Numbered from the stretch's first letter, positions 8,381 to 16,631 are shown. The stretch is DNA of 64,000 bases from Nocardioides luti (GCF_014212315.1 NZ_JACKXE010000001.1:2914001-2978000), one strand, 5' to 3'. Made by a program: numbers and translations. Notes: a model not told the origin generated them from the sequence alone.

Positions 8381-8941
8381 TCACCGCACGTGCATCCGCT
8401 CCCCCTGGGGACCGTAGAGCGCCAGGATCTCGGCGGGGTGGGGGCCGGGGTTGGTGAGGCAGTGGGGGGTCCGGGTGTCGAACTCGACGACCTCGCCGGG
8501 GCCGAGCAGCAGGTCCCGGTCGCCGAGCAGCAGCCGGATCCGGCCGGACAGGACGTAGGCCCACTCGTACCCCTCGTGCGTGCGCAGCGCGGGCAGCGGG
8601 CCGGTCCAGGGCGGGATGATCTGCTTGTAGGCCTGCAGTCCGCCCGGACGCCGCGTCAGCGGCAGGAACGTCATGCCGTGCCGGACGACCGGCTTCGCGT
8701 GGATGCGCGGGTCGCCGGTCTCGGGGGCGTCGACGAGCTCGTCGAGTGGCACCTGGTGGGCGCGCGCCAGCGGCAGCAGCAGCTCCAGGGTCGGCTTGCG
8801 CTGGCCGGCCTCGAGCCGCGACAGCGTGCTGACCGAGATGCCGGTCGACGCCGACAGCTCGGCCAGCGTCGCGCCGCGCTCCAGCCGCAGGGCCCGCAGC
8901 CGACCGCCCACCGCACCCAGGACGTCCTGGAAGTCGCTCAT
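8381..8941 (-). CDS. XRE-family regulator with C-terminal cupin domain
   Basis: A 186-residue transcription factor. Residues about 10-64 form a Cro/C1-type helix-turn-helix (RLRALRLERGATLAELSAST, then GISVSTLSRLEAGQRKPTL), and residues 110-180 a cupin beta-barrel with HEGYEWAYVLSGRIRLLLGD and VVEFDTRTPHCLTNPGPHPA, which in this family binds a small effector or a metal. ATG at 8941 opens directly on the HTH; the longer frame upstream overlaps the divergent promoter and is rejected. It is divergent from an oxidoreductase-methyltransferase fusion, with two operator-like repeats between, so it probably controls that gene and itself. Confidence 0.9.
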   Translation of the reverse strand: MSDFQDVLGAVGGRLRALRLERGATLAELSASTGISVSTLSRLEAGQRKPTLELLLPLARAHQVPLDELVDAPETGDPRIHAKPVVRHGMTFLPLTRRPGGLQAYKQIIPPWTGPLPALRTHEGYEWAYVLSGRIRLLLGDRDLLLGPGEVVEFDTRTPHCLTNPGPHPAEILALYGPQGERMHVR

Positions 8942-8951
8942 GACCGACAGT

Positions 8952-8989
8952 TTGCCAGTTCGGCAACAGAAGTTGTCAAGACGGCGACA
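8952..8989. promoter_or_regulatory. Two operator-like repeats 21 bp apart
   Basis: TTGCCAGTTCGGCAACA (8952-8968) and TTGTCAAGACGGCGACA (8973-8989) agree at 12 of 17 positions and start 21 bp apart, two helical turns. The first contains the inverted repeat TTGCC/GGCAA. They fill the 67-bp gap between the XRE-cupin gene and the divergent enzyme gene and overlap the latter's -35 (TTGTCA, 8973-8978; -10 CACACT, 8997-9002), so bound regulator would block transcription. Confidence 0.6.
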
Positions 8990-9008
8990 GGCTCCGCACA
9001 CTCGACGC

Positions 9009-10691
9009 ATGACACAGCACGAGCACGGACAGCCCGCCCAGACCGAGCGGCACGACCAGACCGAGCAGCACGAGACGTACGACGTGGTCGTGATCGGCGG
9101 CGGGGCCGCCGGCCTCAGCGGGGCCGTCGCGCTGGCCAGGTCGCGCCGACGGGTGCTGGTGGTCGACGCCGGCGAGCCGCGCAACGCCCCGGCGGCCGGG
9201 GTGCACAACTACCTCGGCCGGGAGGGGGTGAGCCCCGCGGAGCTGCTCGCGACCGGTCGCGCCGAGCTGGCGTCGTACGGCGGGGAGGTCCGCGCGTCCC
9301 GGGTCGACGCCGTGCGTGCGTGGGACCGCGACGGGACCGGCTTCGTCGTGACCCTCGCGGACGGGGCCGAGCTGGCCGCGCGGCGGCTGCTGGTGGCGAC
9401 CGGGCTCGTCGACGAGCTGCCCGACCTGCCCGGGCTCGCGGAGCGGTGGGGCCGCGACGTGCTGCACTGCCCGTACTGCCACGGCTTCGAGGTCCGCGAC
9501 CGGGCCATCGGCATCCTCTGGCGCGGCCCGGCCTCCCTGCACCACGCGCTGATGTTCCGCCAGCTGAGCGACGACGTCGTGGTGCTCCTCGACGGCCACG
9601 CGGCGCCCGAGGGGGAGGTGGCCGAGCAGCTGGCGGCGTTCGGGGTCCGCGTCGTCGCGGGCTCGGTCGCGGAGGTCGTCGTCGAGGACGACCGGCTGAC
9701 CGGCGTGCGGCTCGCGGACGGGGAGGTCGTCGCGCGCGACGCGCTCGTGGTCGCCCCGCGGTTCACCGCCCGCTCACCGCTGCTCGAGTCGCTCGGCGTC
9801 GAGCCGGTCGACCAGCTGATGGGCGACACGGTGGTCGGCAGCCACTACCCCCACCAGGACCCGTCCGGCACCACCTCGGTGCCCGGCGTCTGGGTCGCCG
9901 GCAACGTCACCGAGCTGATGGCGCAGGTGATGGCGTCGGCCGCGGCGGGGCTGATGGCCGGGGCGCGGATCAACTACGACCTGATCGAGGAGGACGCCGC
10001 GGTCGCGGTCGAGCACCGGCGCGCGCTGCTGGCGATGTTCGACCAGGCCAGCTGGGAGGAGCGGTACGCCGCCGGGTCCGCCATCTGGAGCGGCAACCCG
10101 AACCCCCAGCTCGTCGCGGAGGCGTCGGGCCTCGCGCCGGGCCGCGCCCTGGACATCGGGTCCGGGGAGGGCGCCGACGTGCTCTGGCTGGCCGGGCAGG
10201 GCTGGCAGGTGACCGGGCTGGACTTCTCGCAGGTCGCCCTCGACCGGAGCGCTGCGCACGCCGCGGCCGCCGGGGCGGAGGTCGCGGACCGCTGCACCTG
10301 GCGACAGGCCGACCTGCGCGCCTGGGTGCCGGGGGCGGGCGACCTGGCGGCGTACGACCTGGTGACCTCGCAGTTCTTCCACCTCCCCGACCGCGGCATG
10401 CTCGAGCTGGTGCCGCGGCTCGCCGAGACGGTCGCACCCGGGGGGACGCTGCTGGTCGTCGGCCACCACCCGTCCGACCTCCACGGGGGTCACCGGTGGG
10501 GCGCCGTGGACATGATGTTCACGCCCGAGGATCTGGTGCCGCTGCTCGACCCCGGCGTCTGGGAGGTCGAGGTGGCCGAGACGCGGGCGCGGCAGGTCCC
10601 CGCCCACGGGGACGCGGACGGGGACGCCCACGAGGACGCGCACGCCCACGACACCGTCCACGACGCGGTGCTGCGGGCGCGCCGCCGCTGA
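9009..10691 (+). CDS. Bifunctional FAD/NAD(P)-dependent disulfide oxidoreductase - class I SAM methyltransferase fusion
   Basis: A 560-residue two-domain enzyme. Residues 24-330 are a thioredoxin-reductase-like flavoprotein: dinucleotide motif VVVIGGGAAGLSG (GxGxxG at 30-35), redox pair Cys154-Pro-Tyr-Cys157 in HCPYCHGFEV, and the closing FAD motif GVWVAGNVTELMAQVMASAA. The CPYCHG form resembles dithiol oxidases of the GliT type more than classical CATC/CAVC thioredoxin reductases. Residues 340-560 are a Rossmann methyltransferase with ALDIGSGEGAD at 380-390. Both ends are His/Asp-rich (HGDADGDAHEDAHAHDTVHD near the C-terminus), possibly metal-binding. The ATG follows a CACACT -10 box by six bases. 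Substrate unknown; thiol oxidation plus S-methylation is an inference. Confidence 0.88.
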   Translation: MTQHEHGQPAQTERHDQTEQHETYDVVVIGGGAAGLSGAVALARSRRRVLVVDAGEPRNAPAAGVHNYLGREGVSPAELLATGRAELASYGGEVRASRVDAVRAWDRDGTGFVVTLADGAELAARRLLVATGLVDELPDLPGLAERWGRDVLHCPYCHGFEVRDRAIGILWRGPASLHHALMFRQLSDDVVVLLDGHAAPEGEVAEQLAAFGVRVVAGSVAEVVVEDDRLTGVRLADGEVVARDALVVAPRFTARSPLLESLGVEPVDQLMGDTVVGSHYPHQDPSGTTSVPGVWVAGNVTELMAQVMASAAAGLMAGARINYDLIEEDAAVAVEHRRALLAMFDQASWEERYAAGSAIWSGNPNPQLVAEASGLAPGRALDIGSGEGADVLWLAGQGWQVTGLDFSQVALDRSAAHAAAAGAEVADRCTWRQADLRAWVPGAGDLAAYDLVTSQFFHLPDRGMLELVPRLAETVAPGGTLLVVGHHPSDLHGGHRWGAVDMMFTPEDLVPLLDPGVWEVEVAETRARQVPAHGDADGDAHEDAHAHDTVHDAVLRARRR

Positions 10692-10702
10692 CGGAGGGGC
10701 CC

Positions 10703-11230
10703 TCAGTGCGGCAGGGCGGCGCCGTGACCGAGGCCGGCGTCGACGTAGGCGTCGTACAGCGGCTGCCAGTCCGTGTCCTCGGGTGCGGGCGCGGCCGCGC
10801 CCAGGACGGCGGGGACCCGGGCCAGGCACACGTGCCAGCCGGCGGCGTTCATGGCCTGGGTGTCGGCCGCGGACAGCAGGTCCAGCAGCTCGAACCGGCA
10901 GCCACCCTCGACCTCCTCCAAGGTGAAGCGCAGCTCGTTGCCGCCCCAGGTGAAGGCGCAGTGCCGCGGCGGCTCCCAGGTCAGCAGCGTGCCCGTGACG
11001 TCCTCGGCGAAGGGGTCGCCGGTGAAGCGCATCGACGAGCCGACCCGGGGCTCGTAGTGCACCTGGGACGGGAACCAGTGCGGCATCTCGGCCGGGTCGG
11101 TGACCGCCCGCCAGACCCGCTCGACGGGATGCGGGTAGGTGCGCACGAAGCGCACGGCGCTGCGGCCGTCGATCTCGACGGACGTGCCACGGTCGTCGCC
11201 GAGACGCAGCCGGCTGGTGTGGTCGGTCAT
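10703..11230 (-). CDS. SRPBCC (AHSA1/CalC-like) domain protein
   Basis: A 175-residue cytoplasmic protein with a START-like fold of the activator-of-Hsp90/CalC group, marked by FVRTYPHPVERVWRAVTDPAEMPHWFP at residues 28-54, then a beta-rich core with FTWGGNELRFTLEEVEGGCRFEL and a C-terminal helix that would cap a hydrophobic ligand pocket. Its ATG overlaps the stop of an ArsR gene by four bases (ATGA), so the two are one operon. ArsR-SRPBCC pairs of this kind are very common in actinobacteria; the ligand and purpose are not known, with small-molecule sensing or detoxification most often proposed. Confidence 0.88.
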   Translation of the reverse strand: MTDHTSRLRLGDDRGTSVEIDGRSAVRFVRTYPHPVERVWRAVTDPAEMPHWFPSQVHYEPRVGSSMRFTGDPFAEDVTGTLLTWEPPRHCAFTWGGNELRFTLEEVEGGCRFELLDLLSAADTQAMNAAGWHVCLARVPAVLGAAAPAPEDTDWQPLYDAYVDAGLGHGAALPH

Positions 11231-11532
11231 GGGTGCTCCTCCAGGTGGTGACCGAGACGGTCGAGGCTGTCGTTCCAGAGCTGCCGGTACGGCGCGAGCC
11301 AGGCATCGAGCTCCGCGATCGGTGCCGGGTCGATCGAGTACACGCGTCGCTGCGCCTCCTTGCGGACCCGGACCAGCCCGGCGTCGCGCAGCACCCGCAG
11401 GTGCTTGCTGGCCTGCGGCTGGGTGAGGCGCAGGCGCTCGACGATCTCGCCGACCGACTGCTCGTGGTCGAGCAGGGCGTCGAGCACGGCTCGTCGGTGC
11501 GGGTCGTGCAGTGCGGTCCAGGTGTCGTTCAC
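11227..11532 (-). CDS. ArsR-family winged-helix regulator
   Basis: A 101-residue regulator. The fold is seen in WTALHDPHRRAVLDALLDHE, EIVERLRLTQPQASKHLRVL (recognition helix) and GLVRVRKEAQRRVYSID (wing). It lacks the ELCVCDL metal-binding cysteines, so it does not belong to the metal-sensing branch. It is the promoter-proximal gene of an operon with the SRPBCC protein (4-bp overlap). The 50 bp upstream contain an A/T-rich element with ACATGTATATGCGTGTCAAG, which includes direct and inverted CATGTAT/ATACATG-like half sites and may be the operator. Autoregulation is likely. Confidence 0.92.
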   Translation of the reverse strand: MNDTWTALHDPHRRAVLDALLDHEQSVGEIVERLRLTQPQASKHLRVLRDAGLVRVRKEAQRRVYSIDPAPIAELDAWLAPYRQLWNDSLDRLGHHLEEHP

Positions 11533-11542
11533 GACGATGAAT

Positions 11543-11578
11543 ATGCCGTCACATGTATATGCGTGTCAAGGCATGTAT
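11543..11578. promoter_or_regulatory. AT-rich control region of the ArsR-SRPBCC operon
   Basis: The 50-bp gap before the ArsR gene is unusually AT-rich and contains repeated CATGTAT half-sites (ACATGTATATG and GCATGTATGG) that are 21 bp apart. Such spaced repeats would suit a dimeric ArsR protein. It also forms the gap to the end of the MFS gene. Confidence 0.4.
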
Positions 11579-11582
11579 GGCG

Positions 11583-12839
11583 TCAGGCGACCGGCACCGA
11601 CGCGGGCGTGGCCTCGGCCACCCACTGCGCCGGCCGCGGGACGGCGCGCACGTGCCGGCTCAGCGTCGGGATCAGCGCGACCAGGGCGGTGAGCCCGCCG
11701 AGCACCGCCATCGCGCGGCCGCCGCCGAGGCCGCTCAGCAGCGCGCCGGCGAGCAGGGGGGCCAGCGGCATCGCGGACATCGAGACGAACTGCATCGTCG
11801 ACTGCAGCCGCCCCTGCAGGGCGTCGGGGGTGATCGCGATCCGGTAGGACCCGACGCCCGCGTTGCCGGCCGGGTTCAGGAACAGCCCGACGCCGAGCGC
11901 CGCCGCGACGACGGCGGGTTGGTTCCACAGGGCCAGCGGCACCAGCAGCGGGACGAAGCTCCAGGCGCAGGCGATCGTCAGCCAGCCGGTGGGCAGCCGG
12001 TCGATGATCCAGGGCGCGGCGATCGCGCCGAGGATCCCGGAGACGCCGGCGGCCGTCGAGACCAGGCCGATCTGGACGGGCGGGAAGCCGTCCTGGACCA
12101 GGCGCAGGATCGCGACGAAGAAGAGCGCGTTGATGACGAGGTTGGTCAGCGGCGACCAGATCAGCAGCACCCGGAAGAACGGCCGCGACCACGTGTAGCG
12201 CAGTCCCTCGGCGATGTCGTGGCGGGCCCGGCGGCGGGGCCCGGTCGCGACCGGGGCCGACAGGTCGGTCCGGATCCGGCCGAGCAGCACGAAGGACACG
12301 GCGTACGACACCGCGTCCGCGACGAAGGGCAGCCAGCGCGTCGCGCCGTACAGCAGCCCGCCCAGCGGCGCCCCGACCAGCGCGGCGACGTGCTGGCGGG
12401 CCTGGTTCTGGCTCAGCGCCGTCGGCAGGTCCTCGGTCGGGACCACGGTGCGGACGGCGGACGTCTCGGCGGGGGAGAAGGCGCCGGTCGCGATCCCGGT
12501 GAGCAGCGCGACCACGAGCAGGTGCGGCAGCGTGAGCCCGCCGGTGACGCCCGCGACGGCGAGGGAGCCGTAGAGCAGCACCCCGGCGCCGCTCGAGACC
12601 CGCATCAGCCGGCGGCGGTCCACGCGGTCGGCCAGCACCCCGGCCGGCAGCAGCGCGCCGACCAGGCCCAGCAGGTGCAGCGCCTCGGCGGCGGCCGCGG
12701 CCAGGGGCGAGCCGGTCAGGTGGAAGGTCAGCAGGGGGAAGACGAACATGCTGACCGAGCTGCCCAGCTCGGAGACCGTCTGGCCGATCCAGAGCACGGT
12801 GAAGTCGTGGTTGCGGGCGAGGGTGCGGTAGCCGGTCAT
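11583..12839 (-). CDS. MFS transporter (DHA3/MefA-like exporter)
   Basis: A 418-residue, 12-helix membrane transporter starting TGYRTLARNHDFTVLWIGQTVSELGSS, typical of the MFS-3/enterobactin-exporter-like group. GVLADRVDRRRLMRVS at about residue 75 is motif A. ATG at 12839 is chosen because TATGGT (12847-12852) makes a leaderless start there; the ATG at 12851 would add four residues. The far longer open frame upstream runs through the divergent regulator gene antisense and is not real. It is divergent from a winged-helix regulator across a double TTGCGCAA site and is probably repressed by it. Likely exports a drug or siderophore-like compound. Confidence 0.88.
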   Translation of the reverse strand: MTGYRTLARNHDFTVLWIGQTVSELGSSVSMFVFPLLTFHLTGSPLAAAAAEALHLLGLVGALLPAGVLADRVDRRRLMRVSSGAGVLLYGSLAVAGVTGGLTLPHLLVVALLTGIATGAFSPAETSAVRTVVPTEDLPTALSQNQARQHVAALVGAPLGGLLYGATRWLPFVADAVSYAVSFVLLGRIRTDLSAPVATGPRRRARHDIAEGLRYTWSRPFFRVLLIWSPLTNLVINALFFVAILRLVQDGFPPVQIGLVSTAAGVSGILGAIAAPWIIDRLPTGWLTIACAWSFVPLLVPLALWNQPAVVAAALGVGLFLNPAGNAGVGSYRIAITPDALQGRLQSTMQFVSMSAMPLAPLLAGALLSGLGGGRAMAVLGGLTALVALIPTLSRHVRAVPRPAQWVAEATPASVPVA

Positions 12840-12853
12840 GATCCGCACCATAA

Positions 12854-12877
12854 ATTGCGCAACAGTAGTTGCGCAAT
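12854..12877. promoter_or_regulatory. Double TTGCGCAA operator between MFS and winged-helix regulator
   Basis: ATTGCGCAAC (12854-12863) and GTTGCGCAAT (12868-12877) are perfect inverted arms around AGTA, and each arm is itself the palindrome TTGCGCAA. On the minus strand one TTGCGC serves as the -35 box of the MFS promoter with TATGGT 18 bp away, so a bound repressor would block the pump. The regulator's own -10 (TAAGGT, 12897-12902) lies just beyond. Confidence 0.75.
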
Positions 12878-12908
12878 AGTGCGTGCGGGATTTTGCTAAG
12901 GTCGGTGC

Positions 12909-13505
12909 ATGACGAGCGAGAGCGGCGGCCAGATCCACGACCCACGCGTGCTGCGCGCCATCGCCCACCCCGTGCGCAACCGGATCCTCACCGAGCTCGG
13001 CGCGACCGGCCCGATGCGCGCGGCCGACCTCGCGCGGGTGCTCGACGTCCCCGCCAACCAGGCCAGCTTCCACCTGCGGCAGCTCGCGAAGTACGGCCTC
13101 ATCGAGGAGGCGCCCGAGGAGGCGCGCGACCAGCGCGACCGGGTCTGGCGCGCGTCGCGCGAGAGCTTCAGCGTCAGCGTGGGGGACATCGAGGCCCAGC
13201 CCGGCGGGCGGGCAGCGGCCCGGGTCTTCATGCGCCAGGCGGCCTCCGCCGCGCACCAGCTGGTCGACGCGGCGTACGCCGACGACCGGGCGCCGGGCCA
13301 GCACCGCGCCACCATGGAGACCGCCGTGCGCTTCACCAAGGAGGAGGCGCAGGCGTTCTCCGAGGAGCTGGGCCAGCTGCTCCACCAGTGGTCCGAGCGC
13401 CACCGCGGCCGCGACGACGGCCGCCTCACCTACGTCGTGCACGCCATGGTGCTGCCGCACCCCGATCTGGCCCACCGGCCCGCCACCGCGGACGAGGACG
13501 CCTGA
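12909..13505 (+). CDS. ArsR-like winged-helix transcriptional regulator
   Basis: A 198-residue regulator with an N-terminal winged helix (DPRVLRAIAHPVRNRILTEL, then ARVLDVPANQASFHLRQLAKYGLIEE, residues 11-75) and a C-terminal alpha-helical part rich in charged residues (ETAVRFTKEEAQAFSEELGQLLHQW) of the kind seen in helix_turn_helix_5/ArsR-type regulators of efflux pumps. Its ATG lies seven bases after a TAAGGT box, suggesting a leaderless message. Divergent from an MFS exporter with a strong palindrome between. Its stop overlaps the start of the next gene by one base (TGATG), so the sterol-carrier family gene may be co-translated. Confidence 0.9.
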   Translation: MTSESGGQIHDPRVLRAIAHPVRNRILTELGATGPMRAADLARVLDVPANQASFHLRQLAKYGLIEEAPEEARDQRDRVWRASRESFSVSVGDIEAQPGGRAAARVFMRQAASAAHQLVDAAYADDRAPGQHRATMETAVRFTKEEAQAFSEELGQLLHQWSERHRGRDDGRLTYVVHAMVLPHPDLAHRPATADEDA

Positions 13506-13858
13506 TGCCGTCGCGCCTGCGCCTCGCCGACCCCGCCGAGCTCGCCGCCGCCCGGGCCCGCTTCGAGGCCGGCGACCGCTCACCGACGGACCTGCGGCTG
13601 CTGACCAAGCACTACCTGGCCGTCCTCGAGACCCGCGCCCCCGGCAAGTCCGTCGAGGTGCGGGTCCCGCCGTACGCCGCCGTGCAGGTCGTCCCGGGCG
13701 TCCGCCACACCCGCGGCACCCCGCCCGCCGTCGTCGAGATGGACGCGGCGACCTGGATCGACCTCGCGACCGGCGCCACCTCCTGGGCCGACGCCACCGC
13801 GCAGGTCCGGGCGTCCGGCGAGCGCGCCGACCTGACGCCGTACCTCCCCCTCACCTGA
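13505..13858 (+). CDS. Sterol carrier family protein (bacterial SCP2-like)
   Basis: A 117-residue cytoplasmic protein beginning PSRLRLADPAELAAARARFE with the conserved core TKHYLAVLETRAPGKSVEVRVPPYAAVQVVPG and a C-terminal AATWIDLATGATSWADATAQVRASG, which matches the short actinobacterial sterol-carrier family found near purF. It overlaps the regulator's stop codon by one base. The SCP2 fold binds lipids, but no ligand is known for this branch. In Streptomyces the corresponding protein also stands a gene or two from purF, so its presence here is syntenic rather than linked to the upstream regulator. Confidence 0.8.
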   Translation: MPSRLRLADPAELAAARARFEAGDRSPTDLRLLTKHYLAVLETRAPGKSVEVRVPPYAAVQVVPGVRHTRGTPPAVVEMDAATWIDLATGATSWADATAQVRASGERADLTPYLPLT

Positions 13859-13883
13859 CGACTCCCGCCAGCCGCGCGCCGGA

Positions 13884-13889
13884 TACGTT
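13884..13889 (+). promoter_or_regulatory. -10 box for a leaderless M20 dipeptidase transcript
   Basis: TACGTT ends six bases before the ATG at 13896 and no ribosome-binding sequence is present, so the message likely starts at the start codon. Confidence 0.5.
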
Positions 13890-13895
13890 GTCGCC

Positions 13896-15263
13896 ATGAG
13901 CACCGACGCAGCCGGCACCTGGAGCACCGACGACATCAGGGCGAAGGTCGAGGGCCTCCTGCCCGCCCTCCGCCACGACCTCGAGGACCTGGTCCGCATC
14001 GAGTCCGTGAGCGCCGACCCGGCGCGGGCCGGTGAGGTCGAGCGCAGTGCCGAGGCCGTCGCCGAGCTGTTCCGTGCCGAGCGCTTCGACAGCGTCGAGA
14101 TCGTCACCGCCGAGGGCGGGGCGCCCGCCGTGATCGCGCACAAGGCCGGGCCCGCGGGGGCGCCGACGGTGCTGCTCTACGCGCACCACGACGTCCAGCC
14201 CGAGAACGACCACGCCGAGTGGGACTCGCCGCCCTTCGAGCCGACCGAGCGCGACGGGCGGCTCTACGCCCGCGGCGCCGCCGACGACAAGGCCGGGATC
14301 GCGGCGCACCTCGGCGCGCTGCGGGTGTACGGCGACGACCTGCCCGTCAGCGTCACCATGTTCATCGAGGGCGAGGAGGAGGTCGGCAGCGACAGCCTCC
14401 CGGCGCTGCTGAGGGAGCAGCAGGACAAGCTCTCCGCGGACGTCATCGTGATCGCCGACTCGGGCAACTGGGACATCGGCGTGCCGGCGCTCACCACCAG
14501 CCTGCGCGGCCTGGTCCGCGTCGACGTCACCGTCCGCACCCTCACCCACGCCGTGCACTCCGGCATGTGGGGCGGCCTGGTCCCCGACGCCCTGATCACG
14601 CTCTCGCGGCTGATCGCGACGCTGCACGACGACCGCGGGAACGTCGCCGTGGCGGGCCTGCACAGCGGCCCCGCGGCCGACGTCGTCTACCCCGAGGAGC
14701 GGCTGCGTGCCGAGTCCGGCGCGGTCCCCGGCATCGAGTGGATCGGCGACGGCTCGGCCGTCGAGCGGCTGTGGACCAAGCCCTCGCTCAGCATCACCGG
14801 CCTCGACGCGCCCAAGGTGGACGGCGCCAGCAACACCCTCGTGGCGAGCGCCCGGGCCAAGATCTCGCTGCGGGTCGCCCCCGGCGACACCACCGAGAAC
14901 GCCCTGGCCTGCCTGCGCGCCCACCTGGAGGCGCACGTCGCCTGGGGCGCCGAGCTGTCCGTCAGCGTGGTCGACACGGGTGAGGCGACGCAGATCGACG
15001 CCACCGGGCCGGCGTACGACGCGGCGCGCACCGCCTTCACCGAGGCCTGGGACGGCACCGAGCCCGTCGACATGGGCGTCGGGGGCTCGATCCCGTTCAT
15101 CGCCGAGTTCCTCGAGGCGTTCCCACGGGCCAGCGTGCTCGTGACCGGCGTCGAGGACCCGGACACCCGGGCGCACGGGGCCAACGAGGGCCTCCACCTG
15201 GCGGAGTTCGAGCGCGTGGTGCTCGCCGAGGCGCTGCTGCTCCACCACCTCGGCGAGCTCTGA
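13896..15263 (+). CDS. M20-family dipeptidase
   Basis: A 455-residue zinc peptidase of the M20/CNDP-like group that hydrolyses dipeptides in the cytoplasm. Metal and catalytic motifs are in order: LYAHHDVQPENDHAEWDSPP (His ligand near residue 95), RGAADDKAGIAAHLGAL (bridging Asp), and FIEGEEEVGS (general base Glu and ligand Glu). The dimerisation (lid) domain runs from about 200 to 330, and the last His ligand is in ARGANEGLHLAEF. Full length. It stands between the sterol carrier and PucR genes; PucR starts 29 bp after it and may be cotranscribed. Confidence 0.92.
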   Translation: MSTDAAGTWSTDDIRAKVEGLLPALRHDLEDLVRIESVSADPARAGEVERSAEAVAELFRAERFDSVEIVTAEGGAPAVIAHKAGPAGAPTVLLYAHHDVQPENDHAEWDSPPFEPTERDGRLYARGAADDKAGIAAHLGALRVYGDDLPVSVTMFIEGEEEVGSDSLPALLREQQDKLSADVIVIADSGNWDIGVPALTTSLRGLVRVDVTVRTLTHAVHSGMWGGLVPDALITLSRLIATLHDDRGNVAVAGLHSGPAADVVYPEERLRAESGAVPGIEWIGDGSAVERLWTKPSLSITGLDAPKVDGASNTLVASARAKISLRVAPGDTTENALACLRAHLEAHVAWGAELSVSVVDTGEATQIDATGPAYDAARTAFTEAWDGTEPVDMGVGGSIPFIAEFLEAFPRASVLVTGVEDPDTRAHGANEGLHLAEFERVVLAEALLLHHLGEL

Positions 15264-15291
15264 GCGACACCGGACCGGGACGGATCCGCCC

Positions 15292-16476
15292 GTGCGCGCC
15301 GCGACCCTCGCCTTCCTGGCCGAGCACCGTCGCGCCCGCGTCGACGTCCTGACCGACCGGCTGGTCGCCACCATCGAGGCGTCCAACCCCGGCTACCGCG
15401 CGACCCGGGTCGTGCCGCGCGCGGACCTGCGCAGCTCGTGCCACGACAACATCGTGCGGGTGCTGGAGCTGCTGGACGCGGCGGTCGACGGGCGCGGCAC
15501 CGAGCCCGGGTCGGCGGCGCGCGACCCGGCGTACGACGCCGCGCGGGCCACCGGGCGGCGCCGGGCCGAGCAGGGCCTGCCGCTCGACGACGTGCTGCGG
15601 TCCTTCCGGATGGGCGGCCGGCTGATCTGGGACGACCTGGTCGAGCAGGCGCGCTCGACCCTCGACGCCGACGAGCTCCGCGAGGTGGGCACCCGGGTCT
15701 GGGAGGTCGTCGACGAGACCTCGGCCCAGGTGGCCGCGGCGTACCACGCGACCGAGCGGGCCGCCGTCCGCGCCGACGAGCAGCTGCGCGCCGAGCTGTG
15801 GGAGGGCGTGCTGAGCGGCCGCGCCAAGGAGCCCGGCTTCGCCCACGAGGCCGCGCGGATCCTCGACGTCCCGGTCGACGGCGACTACCTCGTCGCCACC
15901 GGTGTCGACCTGGACACCGCCCGGCTCGAGCACGCGCTGGGGTCCCGCCCCAACGTCTGGGTGCGGCGCAGCGGCGGCGCGGTCGGACTGGTCGCGCTCG
16001 GCGCGGACGGCCCCGACGACGTGCTCGCCACCCTGGCCGTCGACGACGGCGGCTCGATCGGCGTCTCGGTCGGGGTCGAGGGGCTCGCGGGCGTCGACAC
16101 CGGCTTCCGGCAGGCCGTGCTGGCCCTGCGCACGCTGGGCGGCCGGCCCGGCGTGGCCGCCTTCGACGACCGGCTCCCCGAGGCCCTGCTGCTCACCTCC
16201 CCGGAGGTCGCCGGCCGGCTCGTCGCGGTGTGGCTGGGCCCCGTCCTGGCGCTCCCGCCCGCCGAGGGCGGCCCGCTGCTCGACACGCTGACGGCGTGGG
16301 TCGGCGCCGGCGGCTCGACCACCCACACCGCGGAGGCCGTGCACTGCCACCGCAACACCGTGATCAACCGGCTGCGCCGCGTCGGCGACCTGACCGGCCA
16401 GGTGCTGCTGGACGGAGTGCCGCCCCTCGAGCTCGCGCTCGCCGTGCGGTCGCTGGCGATCGGCCGGGTCCGCTGA
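15292..16476 (+). CDS. PucR/CdaR-type helix-turn-helix regulator
   Basis: A 394-residue regulator starting at GTG. The N-terminal half matches the RsbRD-like sensor domain of actinobacterial PucR proteins (ATIEASNPGYRATRVVPRADLRSSCHDNI), the middle is a GGDEF-like degenerate segment, and the C-terminus is the PucR HTH with TLTAWVGAGGSTTHTAEAVHCHRNTVINRLRRVGDLTG at about residues 340-380. PucR proteins often activate purine or amine catabolism genes. Directly downstream is a molybdenum hydroxylase operon with a palindrome in between (16486-16500), so it may regulate those genes; this is inference. Confidence 0.9.
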   Translation: MRAATLAFLAEHRRARVDVLTDRLVATIEASNPGYRATRVVPRADLRSSCHDNIVRVLELLDAAVDGRGTEPGSAARDPAYDAARATGRRRAEQGLPLDDVLRSFRMGGRLIWDDLVEQARSTLDADELREVGTRVWEVVDETSAQVAAAYHATERAAVRADEQLRAELWEGVLSGRAKEPGFAHEAARILDVPVDGDYLVATGVDLDTARLEHALGSRPNVWVRRSGGAVGLVALGADGPDDVLATLAVDDGGSIGVSVGVEGLAGVDTGFRQAVLALRTLGGRPGVAAFDDRLPEALLLTSPEVAGRLVAVWLGPVLALPPAEGGPLLDTLTAWVGAGGSTTHTAEAVHCHRNTVINRLRRVGDLTGQVLLDGVPPLELALAVRSLAIGRVR

Positions 16477-16485
16477 GCGACGTCT

Positions 16486-16500
16486 TGTGCACTCTGCACA
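16486..16500. promoter_or_regulatory. Palindrome ahead of the molybdenum hydroxylase operon
   Basis: TGTGCACTCTGCACA is a perfect 6-3-6 inverted repeat in the 155-bp gap between the PucR gene and the hydroxylase genes. It could be the operator for PucR or a CRP-like site; nothing else in the gap stands out except the GGAGGA ribosome site at 16621-16626. Confidence 0.5.
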
Positions 16501-16631
16501 GGGGTGGGTGCCGGATGGTGGGCACCGCGGGCATGGTGCTGCGAGGTGACGGCTGTCACGCTGGTGGGTAGGGAGGGAGCACGCCGCTCCGGCACCTCGG
16601 TGCCGTGGCTCGATGCTCTTGGAGGAACCGC

